Below, one piece after another: positions 33,698 to 43,103 of a stretch of 64,000 nucleotides of DNA. Below the pieces are notes generated by a model that had not been told where the DNA came from, did no database searches, and saw only the letters and a program-made list of their open reading frames with translations. This stretch comes from Clostridia bacterium (GTDB lineage Bacteria; Bacillota; Clostridia; Christensenellales; Borkfalkiaceae), in assembly GCA_029066845.1 (NCBI GenBank), contig JAIEFR010000016.1:1-64000 (forward strand), written 5' to 3'. Made by a program: the position numbers and the translations under genes. Each line of letters opens with the position of its first letter. The first letter of the stretch is position 1.

Positions 33698-34777
33698 TTA
33701 ATACAACGAAACGTCGGAAGCTCTTCTGGCTATGAAGTTGGAACCTATAACCAGGATCATACCGATCAAGTTGTTCATCATTTCCGCCGCTATACCGTAG
33801 CCCTGATATACGGAACCCTTAGCGTTCCACATATTTGCCAGCGTTGAAACGACACTTGCGACTTCGTAGTTATCGATCGTAGGCGCGTTACAGAACAGCC
33901 ACAGCTTTTCGTAGCCGACCGACAGCAACGAACCCATCTTCATTATAAGCATAATAACGACGGTCGAAAGAATGCTGGGAAGAACGACGTATCTCATCTG
34001 CGCCATCTTGCCCGCGCCGTCTATCTGCGCCGCTTCGTACGAAGTGGGCGAAACCGCGATTACCGCCGCGAAGAATACTATCGAGTCGTAACCCGCGTGT
34101 TCCCACAACTCGGCAACGATATAGATCATTCGGAAGTATTTAACCGACTGAATCAGACCGCTTGTAGAAGAAGCCTGCTGGCCAAGGCGCGAGCCCGAGC
34201 CGAAGATCAACGTCAGGAACTTCGAAACAACACCCATCTGGCCGCCCGCAGCCGTCGTACCTCTGAACAGCGATATGACGAGCGTGGTAACGATAACCGT
34301 CGAAAGGAATTTGGGAAGGTAAACGCAGACCTGCATTACGCTTCTTGCAATATTGGAACGCACTTCGTTGAAGAACAGCGCCAATATTATGGGGAAGGGG
34401 AAGCCGAACAGCAACCCGTAGAACGCCAGCGCAAACGTATTTCTGAACGCACGCCAGAAATCTATTGCGTCCGATCCGCTCTGGAACAAGTGTGCGAAGT
34501 TGGTTATACCGACCCAGTTTCTATCGACAGCCTGCGCCTCTCTACCGGACTTGAAGCTGGCGATGAGCTCGTACATAGGCAGGTACTTCCAAAGCAAGTA
34601 CACCAAAATCATTGGAATGAGCATTGCATAAAGACGCCAGTCCTTCAGAATCGTAAGGCCCGTCGTCTTCCAATGATTGCGTTCAGTCTCATCTCTGACC
34701 TTCTGTTCCTGAGGCATCGAGTAGGTACCCGACTGCTCATCGTATACGAGAAAGTCGTCATACTTGAGTTTGAACAT
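33698..34777 (-). CDS. Carbohydrate ABC importer permease (LplB/YteP-like)
   Basis: This 359-residue protein has an N-terminal cytoplasmic segment of about 55 residues and then six membrane segments. The EAA-type loop is SPTSYEAAQIDGAGKMAQMR, and the C-terminus RRASDVSLY is characteristic of LplB/YteP-type permeases. ATG 34777 or the adjacent ATG 34780 fits AGGAGG at 34785-34790; 34777 gives the better spacing. It forms the channel with the 32732 gene product. Confidence 0.92.
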   Translation of the reverse strand: MFKLKYDDFLVYDEQSGTYSMPQEQKVRDETERNHWKTTGLTILKDWRLYAMLIPMILVYLLWKYLPMYELIASFKSGREAQAVDRNWVGITNFAHLFQSGSDAIDFWRAFRNTFALAFYGLLFGFPFPIILALFFNEVRSNIARSVMQVCVYLPKFLSTVIVTTLVISLFRGTTAAGGQMGVVSKFLTLIFGSGSRLGQQASSTSGLIQSVKYFRMIYIVAELWEHAGYDSIVFFAAVIAVSPTSYEAAQIDGAGKMAQMRYVVLPSILSTVVIMLIMKMGSLLSVGYEKLWLFCNAPTIDNYEVASVVSTLANMWNAKGSVYQGYGIAAEMMNNLIGMILVIGSNFIARRASDVSLY

Positions 34778-34816
34778 CATCAACCCTCCTATCATTAAAT
34801 ATATATGATATATATT

Positions 34817-35509
34817 TTACTTATATAAATCGTTGTCTTTATTGAGAATACTCAGTGCTTCTTCGTCGATTTCCACAGGCTCGTCGCCGAAGCCGTCGTA
34901 TTTCATCCTGTCGCGCCGCTCTTTATCCACGCGCTTTAAGTAGCTTTTCTGGTCCTCGAACATTCCGTCAAGCTTGCGCATTATAAGCAGCACCGCCACC
35001 GCGGCGAATAAAGACATCAAATCGAGAGCAAATCCGGTAAAGCCCGAAGTGACGGTTGCACCGTCCACGGGGTTGATTGCAAAGCATATCGCCCACAACA
35101 CCGAACGCCCCAGATATACGCACACCCACGCGCCTATAGCAAATAGCGCCGTGAAGTACCATTTATTTCTTATTTTATCCACTCCGATAAGCTTAGCTGG
35201 CAGAAGCATAAGCATTATGAACATTCCGCCCAGGGAGTAAACGAAGTAGTGGTTTGCACCGAGCTTTCCTACCAGGCAGTGGGTTATTCCGCCTATTACG
35301 GGATAAAACACTCCCCACCACCCCCATCTCGCAATAACGAGGCAGGTTATGGGAATCGAAAGCGACAACGTGAAGAACGCCGCGTCGGCAAACCAGACGG
35401 TTGCGAAATATCCGAGCAATTCGGATACTATAAGTATACCCGCGAAAATGACCAAGTCCGTCGCTCTATATTGTTTCACAGAAATCAGTCTTGAACCGTT
35501 TTTTCGCAT
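34817..35509 (-). CDS. Unassigned multi-pass membrane protein, first gene of pectin importer operon (E)
   Basis: This 230-residue protein has five or six predicted hydrophobic segments between residues 18 and 190 and a charged cytoplasmic tail (KSYLKRVDKERRDRMKYDG). The early motif ITCLVIARWGWWGVFYPVIGG and the compact layout recall small vitamin/ion transporter S-subunits, but I cannot place it in a family. Its position at the head of the operon, behind the regulated promoter, links it to pectin uptake. No clear Shine-Dalgarno site precedes ATG 35509. Confidence 0.75.
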   Translation of the reverse strand: MRKNGSRLISVKQYRATDLVIFAGILIVSELLGYFATVWFADAAFFTLSLSIPITCLVIARWGWWGVFYPVIGGITHCLVGKLGANHYFVYSLGGMFIMLMLLPAKLIGVDKIRNKWYFTALFAIGAWVCVYLGRSVLWAICFAINPVDGATVTSGFTGFALDLMSLFAAVAVLLIMRKLDGMFEDQKSYLKRVDKERRDRMKYDGFGDEPVEIDEEALSILNKDNDLYK

Positions 35510-35545
35510 AGTATATAAAATCGCACACTTTTTGCGCCGTCATTT

Positions 35546-35560
35546 TGTGACATTATCACA
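35546..35560. promoter_or_regulatory. TGTGA-N5-TCACA operator in the importer operon leader
   Basis: An inverted repeat TGTGA-CATTA-TCACA lies just downstream of the predicted minus-strand start site (near 35566). A repressor there would block the importer operon. It shares the TGTGA half-site with the repeat at 35615. Confidence 0.5.
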
Positions 35561-35572
35561 TTTAGCTTTATC

Positions 35573-35601
35573 ATTATAACACGGGCAAATATAAAAATCA
35601 A
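35573..35601 (-). promoter_or_regulatory. Promoter of pectin importer operon
   Basis: On the minus strand, TTGATT (35596-35601), 17 bases, TATAAT (35573-35578). Confidence 0.75.
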
Positions 35602-35613
35602 TACTTTTTTTAA

Positions 35614-35642
35614 TTGTTTCACAAAAAAAATTGTGATACAAT
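35614..35642 (+). promoter_or_regulatory. Promoter of pectin methylesterase gene
   Basis: TTGTTT (35614-35619), 17 bases, TACAAT (35637-35642). It is almost entirely covered by the inverted repeat at 35615-35640. Confidence 0.65.
35615..35640. promoter_or_regulatory. Inverted repeat over the methylesterase promoter
   Basis: TGTTTCACAA-N6-TTGTGATACA, nine of ten positions complementary, spans the spacer of the promoter. It is likely an operator, possibly for the same regulator as the 35546 site. Confidence 0.55.
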
Positions 35643-35668
35643 ATACCCGTTAAAAGGAGACGGAAAAT

Positions 35669-36637
35669 ATGAAAATAATCCGCGTCACACCCGACGACGA
35701 TTTGCAGTCTATTTTGGCTGAAATCAGTCAGCCTACCACTATTTACCTAAAAAAAGGCGTGTACGACTGCAAGCTTATAATTGCCGCAGACGACGTTAAG
35801 CTTATAGGCGAAGAGCGTGAAACAACAATTATCCGCTACGGCGATTACGCGAAAAAGGCGCACGCCGACGGACGGGAGTACAACACCTTCCGCACTTTCA
35901 CCGTGTGTGTAACGGGTGAAAGGGTTGTGATTGAAAACCTCACCATAGCCAATACGAACGATTCCCCCGAGCTTGTCGGGCAGTGCGTTGCGCTGTCGGT
36001 CAACGCCCGTTTGTTTCACGCAGTCAACGTCGATTTAAGGTCCACGCAGGACACGCTGTTCACCGCGCCGTTCCCCGACGACCTTGTTATACGCTATGCA
36101 GGACTGACCGACGATAAGACTTATTACGATGGATTTATTCCCCGCGACCAGCTCTATATGGAAGGCAATTCCTTTCATTATTATGAAAATTGCGCTGTTT
36201 ACGGCACTGTCGATTTTATTTTCGGCGGCGCGCAGGCGTTGTTTGAAAACTGCAGGCTCGTGTCCCTGAACGACAAGCGCAAGCTGGGCTTCGTTGCCGC
36301 CCCCTCCCACTCCCTCAGGCAGGAATACGGCTATCTCTTCCACAACTGCGTGTTCGCAAACGGCGGCGCGGAGGATAAGGGCGTTTACCTTGCGCGGCCC
36401 TGGCGCGACTTCGGCAGGTGCGACTTTATAAACTGCAGGCTGGAAAGTCATATCTCGCCCGCGCTCTTTGACAAGTGGAATGATACCTACCGCGATAAGA
36501 CGGCAAGATTCGGCTATTACAATCTGACGGCGGAAAGTCTTACACCCGTACCCTGGGCAAAACAGCATACAACCGAACGCGCAAGTGAAATTATAAATGC
36601 TTTCACGGCACTTAAAAAGAAGTACTTTGACGAATAA
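35669..36637 (+). CDS. Pectin methylesterase (CE8), cytoplasmic
   Basis: This 322-residue right-handed beta-helix enzyme removes methyl esters from homogalacturonan. The family motifs are present: STQDTLFT (oxyanion Gln), GTVDFIFGGAQALFENC (nucleophile Asp) and YLARPWRDFGRC (Arg/Trp). No signal peptide is seen, so it probably works on imported methylated oligomers before GH28 can cut them. AAAGGAGA precedes the ATG. It is transcribed alone, divergent from the importer operon and convergent with the uronate operon. Confidence 0.93.
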   Translation: MKIIRVTPDDDLQSILAEISQPTTIYLKKGVYDCKLIIAADDVKLIGEERETTIIRYGDYAKKAHADGREYNTFRTFTVCVTGERVVIENLTIANTNDSPELVGQCVALSVNARLFHAVNVDLRSTQDTLFTAPFPDDLVIRYAGLTDDKTYYDGFIPRDQLYMEGNSFHYYENCAVYGTVDFIFGGAQALFENCRLVSLNDKRKLGFVAAPSHSLRQEYGYLFHNCVFANGGAEDKGVYLARPWRDFGRCDFINCRLESHISPALFDKWNDTYRDKTARFGYYNLTAESLTPVPWAKQHTTERASEIINAFTALKKKYFDE

Positions 36638-36655
36638 TAAATAAAAAAAGAAAAC

Positions 36656-36686
36656 GCGCCCCGCGGCACAAGCCGCGGGGCGCTTT
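36656..36686. terminator. Bidirectional terminator, methylesterase / uxaC operon
   Basis: A 12-bp stem (GCGCCCCGCGGC, 36656-36667 with 36672-36683), loop ACAA, followed by TTT on the plus side and TTTTCTTTTTTT on the minus side. Confidence 0.85.
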
Positions 36687-36696
36687 AATGTTCAAT

Positions 36697-38109
36697 TTAG
36701 AAGCCGAAATATTCCTGAGCGTTATTGTAGCAAACGTCCTCCACAATCTTGCCCAGCGTGTCAAGCTCGCTTGCGGGATACTGTCCGCTTTCTACGAGGT
36801 TGCCGAGCATATTGCAAAGTATTCTTCTGTAATACTCGTGACGGGGATATGCAAGGAAGGAACGGCTGTCCGTAAGCATACCGACGGACTGCGCAACCAA
36901 GCCGACCTGCATAAGCGTTTCGAGGTTGGTCTTCATACCGTCCTGCTGATCGAGGAACCACCAAGCCGTGCCGACCTGTACCCTGCCCTTTACGCCTTCC
37001 TTCTGGAAGCAGCCCGCCAGAACGGTGAGCGCGTAGTTGTCGCGGGGGTTGAGGCAATACAAAATGGTCTTGGGCAGTGCGTCCTGTCCGTCAAGCTCGC
37101 CGAGAAGCGCGGAGAGCTTTTCCATATATACGGCGTCCTCGATTGCGTCGAAGCCCGTATCGGGACCGATCTTTGCAAGCATACTCTTGGAGTTGTTGCG
37201 GAGTGCGCCGATGTGGTACTGCTGAACCCAGCCGTACTTTTTATACTGCTTGCCGAGGAAGAGAAGAACGTAGCCCTTGTACTTGTCCTGCTCCTCCACG
37301 GAGATAGGCTGACCCTTCATACCCTTCAAGAAGATGGCGTTAGCCTCCTCGTAGGTTGCGGGCGCGTAGCATACCACGTCGAGAGCGTGGTCGGAAAGGC
37401 GCGAACCCATACTGTCGAAGTATGCGATTCTGTCAGCAAGCGCGTTGCACAGATCTTCGAGAGTTTTAATCTCCTTGCCGACAACGCCGGCAAGCTGCTT
37501 AACCCAGCTTGCAAACCACGAAAGCTCTACGTTGATAGCCTTGTCGGGACGGAACGCGGGACGAACGGTAACCTTCAAGGTCTTGTCCTCGTTCATCTTC
37601 TTGTGCCATTCCAGGCTGTCCACGGGGTCGTCGGTGGTGCACACGGTCTTTACGTTGAACTTGTACATCATCTCGCGAGCCGTAAGCGTTTCCAGAACCT
37701 TATTTGCTTTGTCCCAGATCTTTTTGGCGTTGGAGGGATTGATTATATCGTCGATGCCGAAATATCTCTGCATTTCGAGGTGCGACCAGTGATATAAGGG
37801 GTTGCCCACGAAATAGGGCATACTCTCGACAAACTGCAGGTACTTTTTGTAGTCGTCGTCGGGTCCCGAAATGGAATCCTCCTCGTAGCCCCTTGCGCGG
37901 AGAGCGCGCCACTTGTAGTGGTCGCCGTATCTGTCGCCCGCGCCCAGCCAGACTTCCGCAAGATTGCGGAACTTCTTGTCCTCGTAAATTTCCTTGGGCT
38001 GCAGGTGGCAGTGATAGTCTATAATAGGCATTTTTTCCGCGTGGTCGTGATACAGCTTTTTAGCCGTATCCGTTTCCAGCAGGAAATCTTTATCCATAAA
38101 CTTTTTCAT
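36697..38109 (-). CDS. uxaC: Uronate isomerase
   Basis: This 470-residue amidohydrolase-fold enzyme converts galacturonate to tagaturonate (and glucuronate to fructuronate). The N-terminal metal motif DYHCHLQPKEI (about residues 31-41) and WLGAGDRYGDHYKWRALRARG are diagnostic. It overlaps the uxaA stop as TAATG and is the last gene of the eight-gene uronate operon. Length matches the family. Confidence 0.95.
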   Translation of the reverse strand: MKKFMDKDFLLETDTAKKLYHDHAEKMPIIDYHCHLQPKEIYEDKKFRNLAEVWLGAGDRYGDHYKWRALRARGYEEDSISGPDDDYKKYLQFVESMPYFVGNPLYHWSHLEMQRYFGIDDIINPSNAKKIWDKANKVLETLTAREMMYKFNVKTVCTTDDPVDSLEWHKKMNEDKTLKVTVRPAFRPDKAINVELSWFASWVKQLAGVVGKEIKTLEDLCNALADRIAYFDSMGSRLSDHALDVVCYAPATYEEANAIFLKGMKGQPISVEEQDKYKGYVLLFLGKQYKKYGWVQQYHIGALRNNSKSMLAKIGPDTGFDAIEDAVYMEKLSALLGELDGQDALPKTILYCLNPRDNYALTVLAGCFQKEGVKGRVQVGTAWWFLDQQDGMKTNLETLMQVGLVAQSVGMLTDSRSFLAYPRHEYYRRILCNMLGNLVESGQYPASELDTLGKIVEDVCYNNAQEYFGF

Positions 38110-39581
38110 TATAAGGTTACTCCTGTTTTAAAGATAGCAATTTCTTTGGTGTTGTTGAGCTCGTTCTTTGTCTTCTTGCCGTTGGCTACGTCTACGATTA
38201 AATCGATAAACTTTTCAAGCTGGGTGTCGAAATCGGAATCGAGCACGGCGCCCGCGTTGAAATCTATCCAGTTGCTCTTTTTAGCCGCAAGCTCGGAATT
38301 GGTGGCAATCTTGACCGTAGGCACGAAGCCGCCGAAAGGCGTGCCGCGTCCCGTAGTGAAAAGCACGAGATGACAGCCTGCCGCCGCAATGTTGGTAACG
38401 GCGCACATATCGTTGCCCGGTCCGTTGAGAAGGTTAAGTCCCTTCTGCGTTACGAAGCCGTCGTCGAATACGACGTCGTTTACGGGACCCGAGCCCGACT
38501 TCTGCGTACAGCCGCAGGACTTGTCTTCGAGCGTGGTGATGCCGCCCGCCTTGTTTCCGGGGGAAGGATTTTCGCCCACGGGCTGACCGTTGGAACGGAA
38601 ATAGTCCTTGAAATCGTTGATGAGCTTTACAGCCTTTTCAAAGGTTGCCCTGTCCTTGCAACGGTTCATAAGCTGCTGTTCGGCGCCGAACATTTCGGGC
38701 ACCTCTGAGAGCACGGACGTGCCGCCCACCGATACGATATAGTCGGAGAAATAGCCGACCAGGGGGTTTGCGGTTATGCCGGAAAGTCCGTCGCTTCCGC
38801 CGCACTTTAATCCCACTTTGAGGCAGGATATATCCTTTTCAACCCTCTTGTCCCTCTTTACTATCGCCGCAATCTCCTTGAGGAGCTTAACGCCCGCGGA
38901 GATTTCGTCCTCCACTTCCTGGCAGACCAAAAACTTAATTCTGCTTTCGTCCACCTTGCCGAGCGTCTGTTTAAACGCGTCCATCTGGTTGTTTTCGCAA
39001 CCGAGGCCGAGCACAAGCACGCCGCCCGCGTTGGGGTGACGAACCATTTTCTGCAATATCAGCTTGGTCCTCTCGTGGTCGTCGCCGAGCTGGGAGCAAC
39101 CGTAGGGGTGCGTGTAGGTGAACACGCCGTCAAAGCCGTCCTCGCCGCACTCCGTCTTGAAGGTTTCCACAATCTCCTTAGCCTGTCCGTTGACGCAGCC
39201 GACGATGGGAATAACCCATATTTCGTTGCGGATACCTACGTTTCCATCGGCACGCGCATATACGTTGACCTTGCGCATCTTGCCGGGCTTTAAAGCACAG
39301 TCAACCTTGTTGTACTCGTACTCCAGATTTTCCGAAAGATTGGTCTTGACGTTGTGCGTATGCACCCATTTGCCGACGGATATATCCTCGGTAGCGTGTG
39401 CGATGGGCACGCCGTACTTGATTATATTTTCGCCGTTTGCAATTGCGCGGAGCGCAAACTTGTGACCCTTGTTTACGTCCTCGGCAAGCTTAACGCCCTG
39501 CTCGGTTTCGCCCTTTCTAAGGTTGCAAAGCGCAACCGCGACGTTGTCGAGCGGGTTGATTATAATTGATTTTTTAGCCAT
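38109..39581 (-). CDS. uxaA: Altronate dehydratase
   Basis: This 490-residue enzyme dehydrates altronate to 2-keto-3-deoxygluconate (KDG). An N-terminal SAF-type domain (HKFALRAIANGENIIKYG; VHTHNVKTNL) is followed by the metal-dependent dehydratase domain (THPYGCSQLGDDHERT; GLKCGGSDGLSGITANPL). GAGG precedes ATG 39581, 15 bases after uxaB. Confidence 0.95.
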   Translation of the reverse strand: MAKKSIIINPLDNVAVALCNLRKGETEQGVKLAEDVNKGHKFALRAIANGENIIKYGVPIAHATEDISVGKWVHTHNVKTNLSENLEYEYNKVDCALKPGKMRKVNVYARADGNVGIRNEIWVIPIVGCVNGQAKEIVETFKTECGEDGFDGVFTYTHPYGCSQLGDDHERTKLILQKMVRHPNAGGVLVLGLGCENNQMDAFKQTLGKVDESRIKFLVCQEVEDEISAGVKLLKEIAAIVKRDKRVEKDISCLKVGLKCGGSDGLSGITANPLVGYFSDYIVSVGGTSVLSEVPEMFGAEQQLMNRCKDRATFEKAVKLINDFKDYFRSNGQPVGENPSPGNKAGGITTLEDKSCGCTQKSGSGPVNDVVFDDGFVTQKGLNLLNGPGNDMCAVTNIAAAGCHLVLFTTGRGTPFGGFVPTVKIATNSELAAKKSNWIDFNAGAVLDSDFDTQLEKFIDLIVDVANGKKTKNELNNTKEIAIFKTGVTL

Positions 39582-39596
39582 AAAGACCTCTTTGTT

Positions 39597-41063
39597 TTAT
39601 TTGCAAGCGCCCTTGCAACCGCCTACGAAGCACTCAACCGCGGCGCGCATACCCTTGGTATCCATCGCCTGCAAATACTTTGCAACAGTTGCGGTGATGT
39701 CGGAGTGAAGCGTGTTCATATCCACGCCCCACGCTTCCTTCCAGCCGAGCGCGTTCTTTGCAAGCTTGGTATAGTCGCCGTCGAACTCAGCCCAGAGCTT
39801 AGCCCAGTGCTCGAGATATGCGGGGTCGTCGTTGAGCGCGATATTCTCGCTACCCCTCTTGCCCTTGTGGAATTCTACTATCGCAGCAAACGAGAACAGC
39901 AGATGCTGGGGAAGCTTGCCGGTAATGCGGATATAATCTTCGAGCGTAGGCAGAAGACGCGTTCTGAACTTGGTGGTCGAGTTGAGCGCAATGGACATCA
40001 GCTCGTGGCGGATAAAGGGGTTCTTGTACCTCTCTATAACGCTGTTTGCAAACGCAACCATCTGGTCCTGGGGCAGGTCGATCGTGGGGTTAACCTCGTC
40101 GAATACGAAGTCGCGTACGTACTTGCCGATAACCTCGTCGTTGACAGCCTCGCCTACCGTGTCGATGCCGCAGAGATATGCGACGGGCACCATAGCCGTG
40201 TGCGAGCCGTTAAGTATCTTAACCTTTCTCTGCTTATAGGGCTTGATGCTGTCCGCAAAGATAACGTTTAAGCCCGTGCTGTCGGCAGGAAGAACCTTCT
40301 GAACGTGCGCTTCCTTCTTCAATACCCAAAGGTGGAAAATTTCGCCCTTTACTACGTTGTTGTCGATATATCCCGTTTCCTTCTGAATATCTGCGATTTC
40401 GTTCTTGGGATAGCCGGGAACGATTCTGTCCACGAGCGTGGAAGTGAAATGATTTGCCTTCTGCATCCACTCGATGAACTTCTTATCCATCTTGTTGATT
40501 TCAGCAAGCTCGGTAAGGCATCTGTAAAGCTCGTCGCCGTTGTTGTCGATAAGCTCGCAGGGAATAATTGCAAGTCCCTTGCTCATATCGCCCTTGAAAT
40601 GGTCGTAACGTCTTTTAAGCAGTGCAAGCAGTTTGCCGGGGTAGGACTTGGGGCACTTTGTAAGATCGGTGTCCGTGGGGTCTACCGCAATGCCCGCTTC
40701 CGTCGTGTTGGAAATGATAATCTGCAAGTCCTCGCTCTCACCGTAGGACAGATAGTGTTCGTACTGCTCGAAGGGGTTGATGAGGTCGCCGATTACGTCG
40801 ATGACGCGGCTCTTCTTAACCTTTTCGCCGTTGTCGATACCTTCCAGACGGAGGGTGTAAAGACCGTCCTGCTCGCCCAGCTCCTTAACTCTGCCGAAGG
40901 GCATAGGCTGAACAACCGCAACGCTTGCGTTGATTGCGCCGTCGTCGTTGAGGCACTGGATAATCCAGTCCACGAACGCGCGCAGGAAGTTGCCCTCGCC
41001 GAACTGCATAATCTTTACGGGTCTTTCGGGCTTATTATATATTTTTTTGCTGATAAGTTCCAT
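39597..41063 (-). CDS. uxaB: Tagaturonate reductase
   Basis: This 488-residue NAD-dependent enzyme of the mannitol/uronate dehydrogenase family reduces tagaturonate to altronate. An N-terminal Rossmann region starts IMQFGEGNFLRAFVDWII. The catalytic domain includes KVKILNGSHTAMVPVAYL, where the Lys/Asn/His set is the family active site. It ends with a cysteine-containing tail (CFVGGCKGACK). AGGAG precedes the start. Confidence 0.94.
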   Translation of the reverse strand: MELISKKIYNKPERPVKIMQFGEGNFLRAFVDWIIQCLNDDGAINASVAVVQPMPFGRVKELGEQDGLYTLRLEGIDNGEKVKKSRVIDVIGDLINPFEQYEHYLSYGESEDLQIIISNTTEAGIAVDPTDTDLTKCPKSYPGKLLALLKRRYDHFKGDMSKGLAIIPCELIDNNGDELYRCLTELAEINKMDKKFIEWMQKANHFTSTLVDRIVPGYPKNEIADIQKETGYIDNNVVKGEIFHLWVLKKEAHVQKVLPADSTGLNVIFADSIKPYKQRKVKILNGSHTAMVPVAYLCGIDTVGEAVNDEVIGKYVRDFVFDEVNPTIDLPQDQMVAFANSVIERYKNPFIRHELMSIALNSTTKFRTRLLPTLEDYIRITGKLPQHLLFSFAAIVEFHKGKRGSENIALNDDPAYLEHWAKLWAEFDGDYTKLAKNALGWKEAWGVDMNTLHSDITATVAKYLQAMDTKGMRAAVECFVGGCKGACK

Positions 41064-41085
41064 AAGTATTATCTCCTAAGCGCAA

Positions 41086-42198
41086 TTACTGCCTCTTCAT
41101 ATCGGAGGGAACCGCTTCTTCGGTTTCCTGGTCGTAAAGGTAAGCCGCCTTATAGGGCACGCAGAATTTGAACGTCGAGCCCATTTCGGGGGTGTCGTGG
41201 GGGTTAACCTTTAAGATAACGTTGAAGTCGCCCACGTTTGCATATACGTTGGTGGTATCGCCGAGAAGCTCGGTAAGCTCTACGGAGGATTCGATGAGGT
41301 ATTCGTTCTTGCCCGCTTTGCCGTTCTTTGCAAGCTTGATGGCTTCGGGACGGAACGCAAATACGACCGCCTTGCCCTCTATGGAAGCGGCGTCCTTAAC
41401 GATGGGCTTAATGTCGAACGACAGACCTGCCTCGTTTACGAAATTGCCGCCCTCTATCTTACCCTTTAAGAAGTTCATAGGAGGCTCGCCGATGAAGCCC
41501 GCAACGAAGAGGTTCTTCGGATAGAAATACAGCTCGTAAGGAGTACCTATCTGCTGAACGTAGCCGCCCGATTTCATAACTACTATCCTGTCGGACATAG
41601 TCATAGCTTCGGTCTGGTCGTGGGTAACGTAGATAGTCGTTGCGCCGACAGAACGGTGAATCTGCTTGATTTCCGAACGCATCGTAACACGCTGCTTTGC
41701 GTCGAGGTTGGAAAGAGGTTCGTCCATAAGGAATATGGAAACCTTACGGATGAGCGCACGGCCTACCGCTACACGCTGGCACTGACCGCCGGAAAGGTTA
41801 CGGGGAAATCTTTCGAGATAGTCCGTAAGACCCAGAATCTTTGCGGTTGCCTGAACTTTTTCCTCGATAACGTCCGCGTCGATACCTTCCAGCATAAGAC
41901 CGAACGCAAGGTTTTCGTACACGGTGAGGTGAGGATAGAGCGCGTAGGACTGGAATACCATTGCTATTCCCCTCTCCCTCGAGCTCATCTGATTTGCAAG
42001 CTTTCCGTCGATGTAGAACTCGCCCGCGGTTATATCTTCGAGTCCCGCTATCATACGCAGCGTGGTGGACTTACCGCAACCGGAGTCGCCGACAAGACAG
42101 ATAAACTCGCCGTCGTTGATTTCCATATTGAAATCGTGCACGGCGTGGTAGCCGTTAGGATAGACTTTGTTTACGTCTTTGAATAATAATTGTGCCAT
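41086..42198 (-). CDS. Second MsmX/UgpC-type sugar ABC ATPase
   Basis: This 370-residue ATPase has Walker A GDSGCGKST, signature NLSGGQCQRVAVGRA, Walker B IFLMDEPLSNLDA and switch His YVTHDQTEA, with a C-terminal regulatory domain. No binding protein or permease lies in its operon; it sits between kduI and uxaB. The likely job is to power importers encoded elsewhere, or the pectin importer when uronates are being consumed. GDSGCGKST (Asp for the usual Pro/Ser) is a small deviation from its paralogue at 27353. Confidence 0.93.
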   Translation of the reverse strand: MAQLLFKDVNKVYPNGYHAVHDFNMEINDGEFICLVGDSGCGKSTTLRMIAGLEDITAGEFYIDGKLANQMSSRERGIAMVFQSYALYPHLTVYENLAFGLMLEGIDADVIEEKVQATAKILGLTDYLERFPRNLSGGQCQRVAVGRALIRKVSIFLMDEPLSNLDAKQRVTMRSEIKQIHRSVGATTIYVTHDQTEAMTMSDRIVVMKSGGYVQQIGTPYELYFYPKNLFVAGFIGEPPMNFLKGKIEGGNFVNEAGLSFDIKPIVKDAASIEGKAVVFAFRPEAIKLAKNGKAGKNEYLIESSVELTELLGDTTNVYANVGDFNVILKVNPHDTPEMGSTFKFCVPYKAAYLYDQETEEAVPSDMKRQ

Positions 42199-42216
42199 TT
42201 ATATTTCCCCTAAAAT

Positions 42217-43086
42217 TTATTTCAGATCCTGAGTTTTGATATTGTCCATATCGTCGTATGCCTGGTTTTCGCCGCACATACCCCAAATGAAGGTGTAGTT
42301 GTACGTACCTACGCCGGTATGTATAGACCAGCTGGGCGAGATGACCGCCTGCTCGTTATGCATAATGATATGCCTGGTTTCCTGCGGCGTGCCCATAAGG
42401 TGAATTACAGCCTGGTCCGCGGGTACTTCGAAGTACATATATACTTCCATTCTTCTTTCGTGAGTGTGCGAAGGAAGAGTGTTCCACGAACTGCCTACCG
42501 CAAGCTCGGTCATACCCATAGCAAGCTGGCAGCTTTCGCAAACGTCGCCGATTATGAACTGGTTGATGGTACGCTTGTTCATACCCTCCGCGGTGCCGAG
42601 ATGTCTCTGTACGCAGTAGCGCACGCCCTCGGGTGCGGGTTTGCCCTCAACGGGTTTTACAATCTTGACCGTGGGATAGGTCTTGTGCGCGGGCGACGAA
42701 TTGATATAGAACTTAGCGGGGTTCTTTGCGTCAACCGACGAGAAAGTAACCTCCTTGGTGCCCATACCTACGTATATGCCCTCTTTAAAGCCTATATCGT
42801 ACTTCTTGCCGTCGAGAGTAATTACGCCTGCGCCGCCGATATTGATGACGCCCAGTTCCCTTCTTTCAAGGAAATAATCTGTTGCAAGCTCCTTGAACGT
42901 TCCGAGCGACAGCGACTTTTTAACGGGCATTGCGCCGCCCGCTATAATTCTGTCCTGGTGGGAATACGTGAGTAAAATATCGTCCGCCTCGAACAGCTTT
43001 TCAATGAGATATTTTTCCCTCAATTCCGCGGTGTCGTACTTCTTGGAATCGTCGGGATGGTTTGCATAGCGAACATCAAATTTCAT
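42217..43086 (-). CDS. kduI: 5-keto-4-deoxyuronate isomerase
   Basis: This 289-residue cupin enzyme isomerises 5-keto-4-deoxyuronate, the product of GH105 action, to 2,5-diketo-3-deoxygluconate. Zinc ligands are visible in [16 protein letters not shown] (two His and Glu) and [15 protein letters not shown] (His). AAGGAG precedes the start. The next enzyme of this branch, KduD, is not in the window. Confidence 0.95.
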   Translation of the reverse strand: MKFDVRYANHPDDSKKYDTAELREKYLIEKLFEADDILLTYSHQDRIIAGGAMPVKKSLSLGTFKELATDYFLERRELGVINIGGAGVITLDGKKYDIGFKEGIYVGMGTKEVTFSSVDAKNPAKFYINSSPAHKTYPTVKIVKPVEGKPAPEGVRYCVQRHLGTAEGMNKRTINQFIIGDVCESCQLAMGMTELAVGSSWNTLPSHTHERRMEVYMYFEVPADQAVIHLMGTPQETRHIIMHNEQAVISPSWSIHTGVGTYNYTFIWGMCGENQAYDDMDNIKTQDLK

Positions 43087-43103
43087 TTTTAATCTCCTTT
43101 AAA

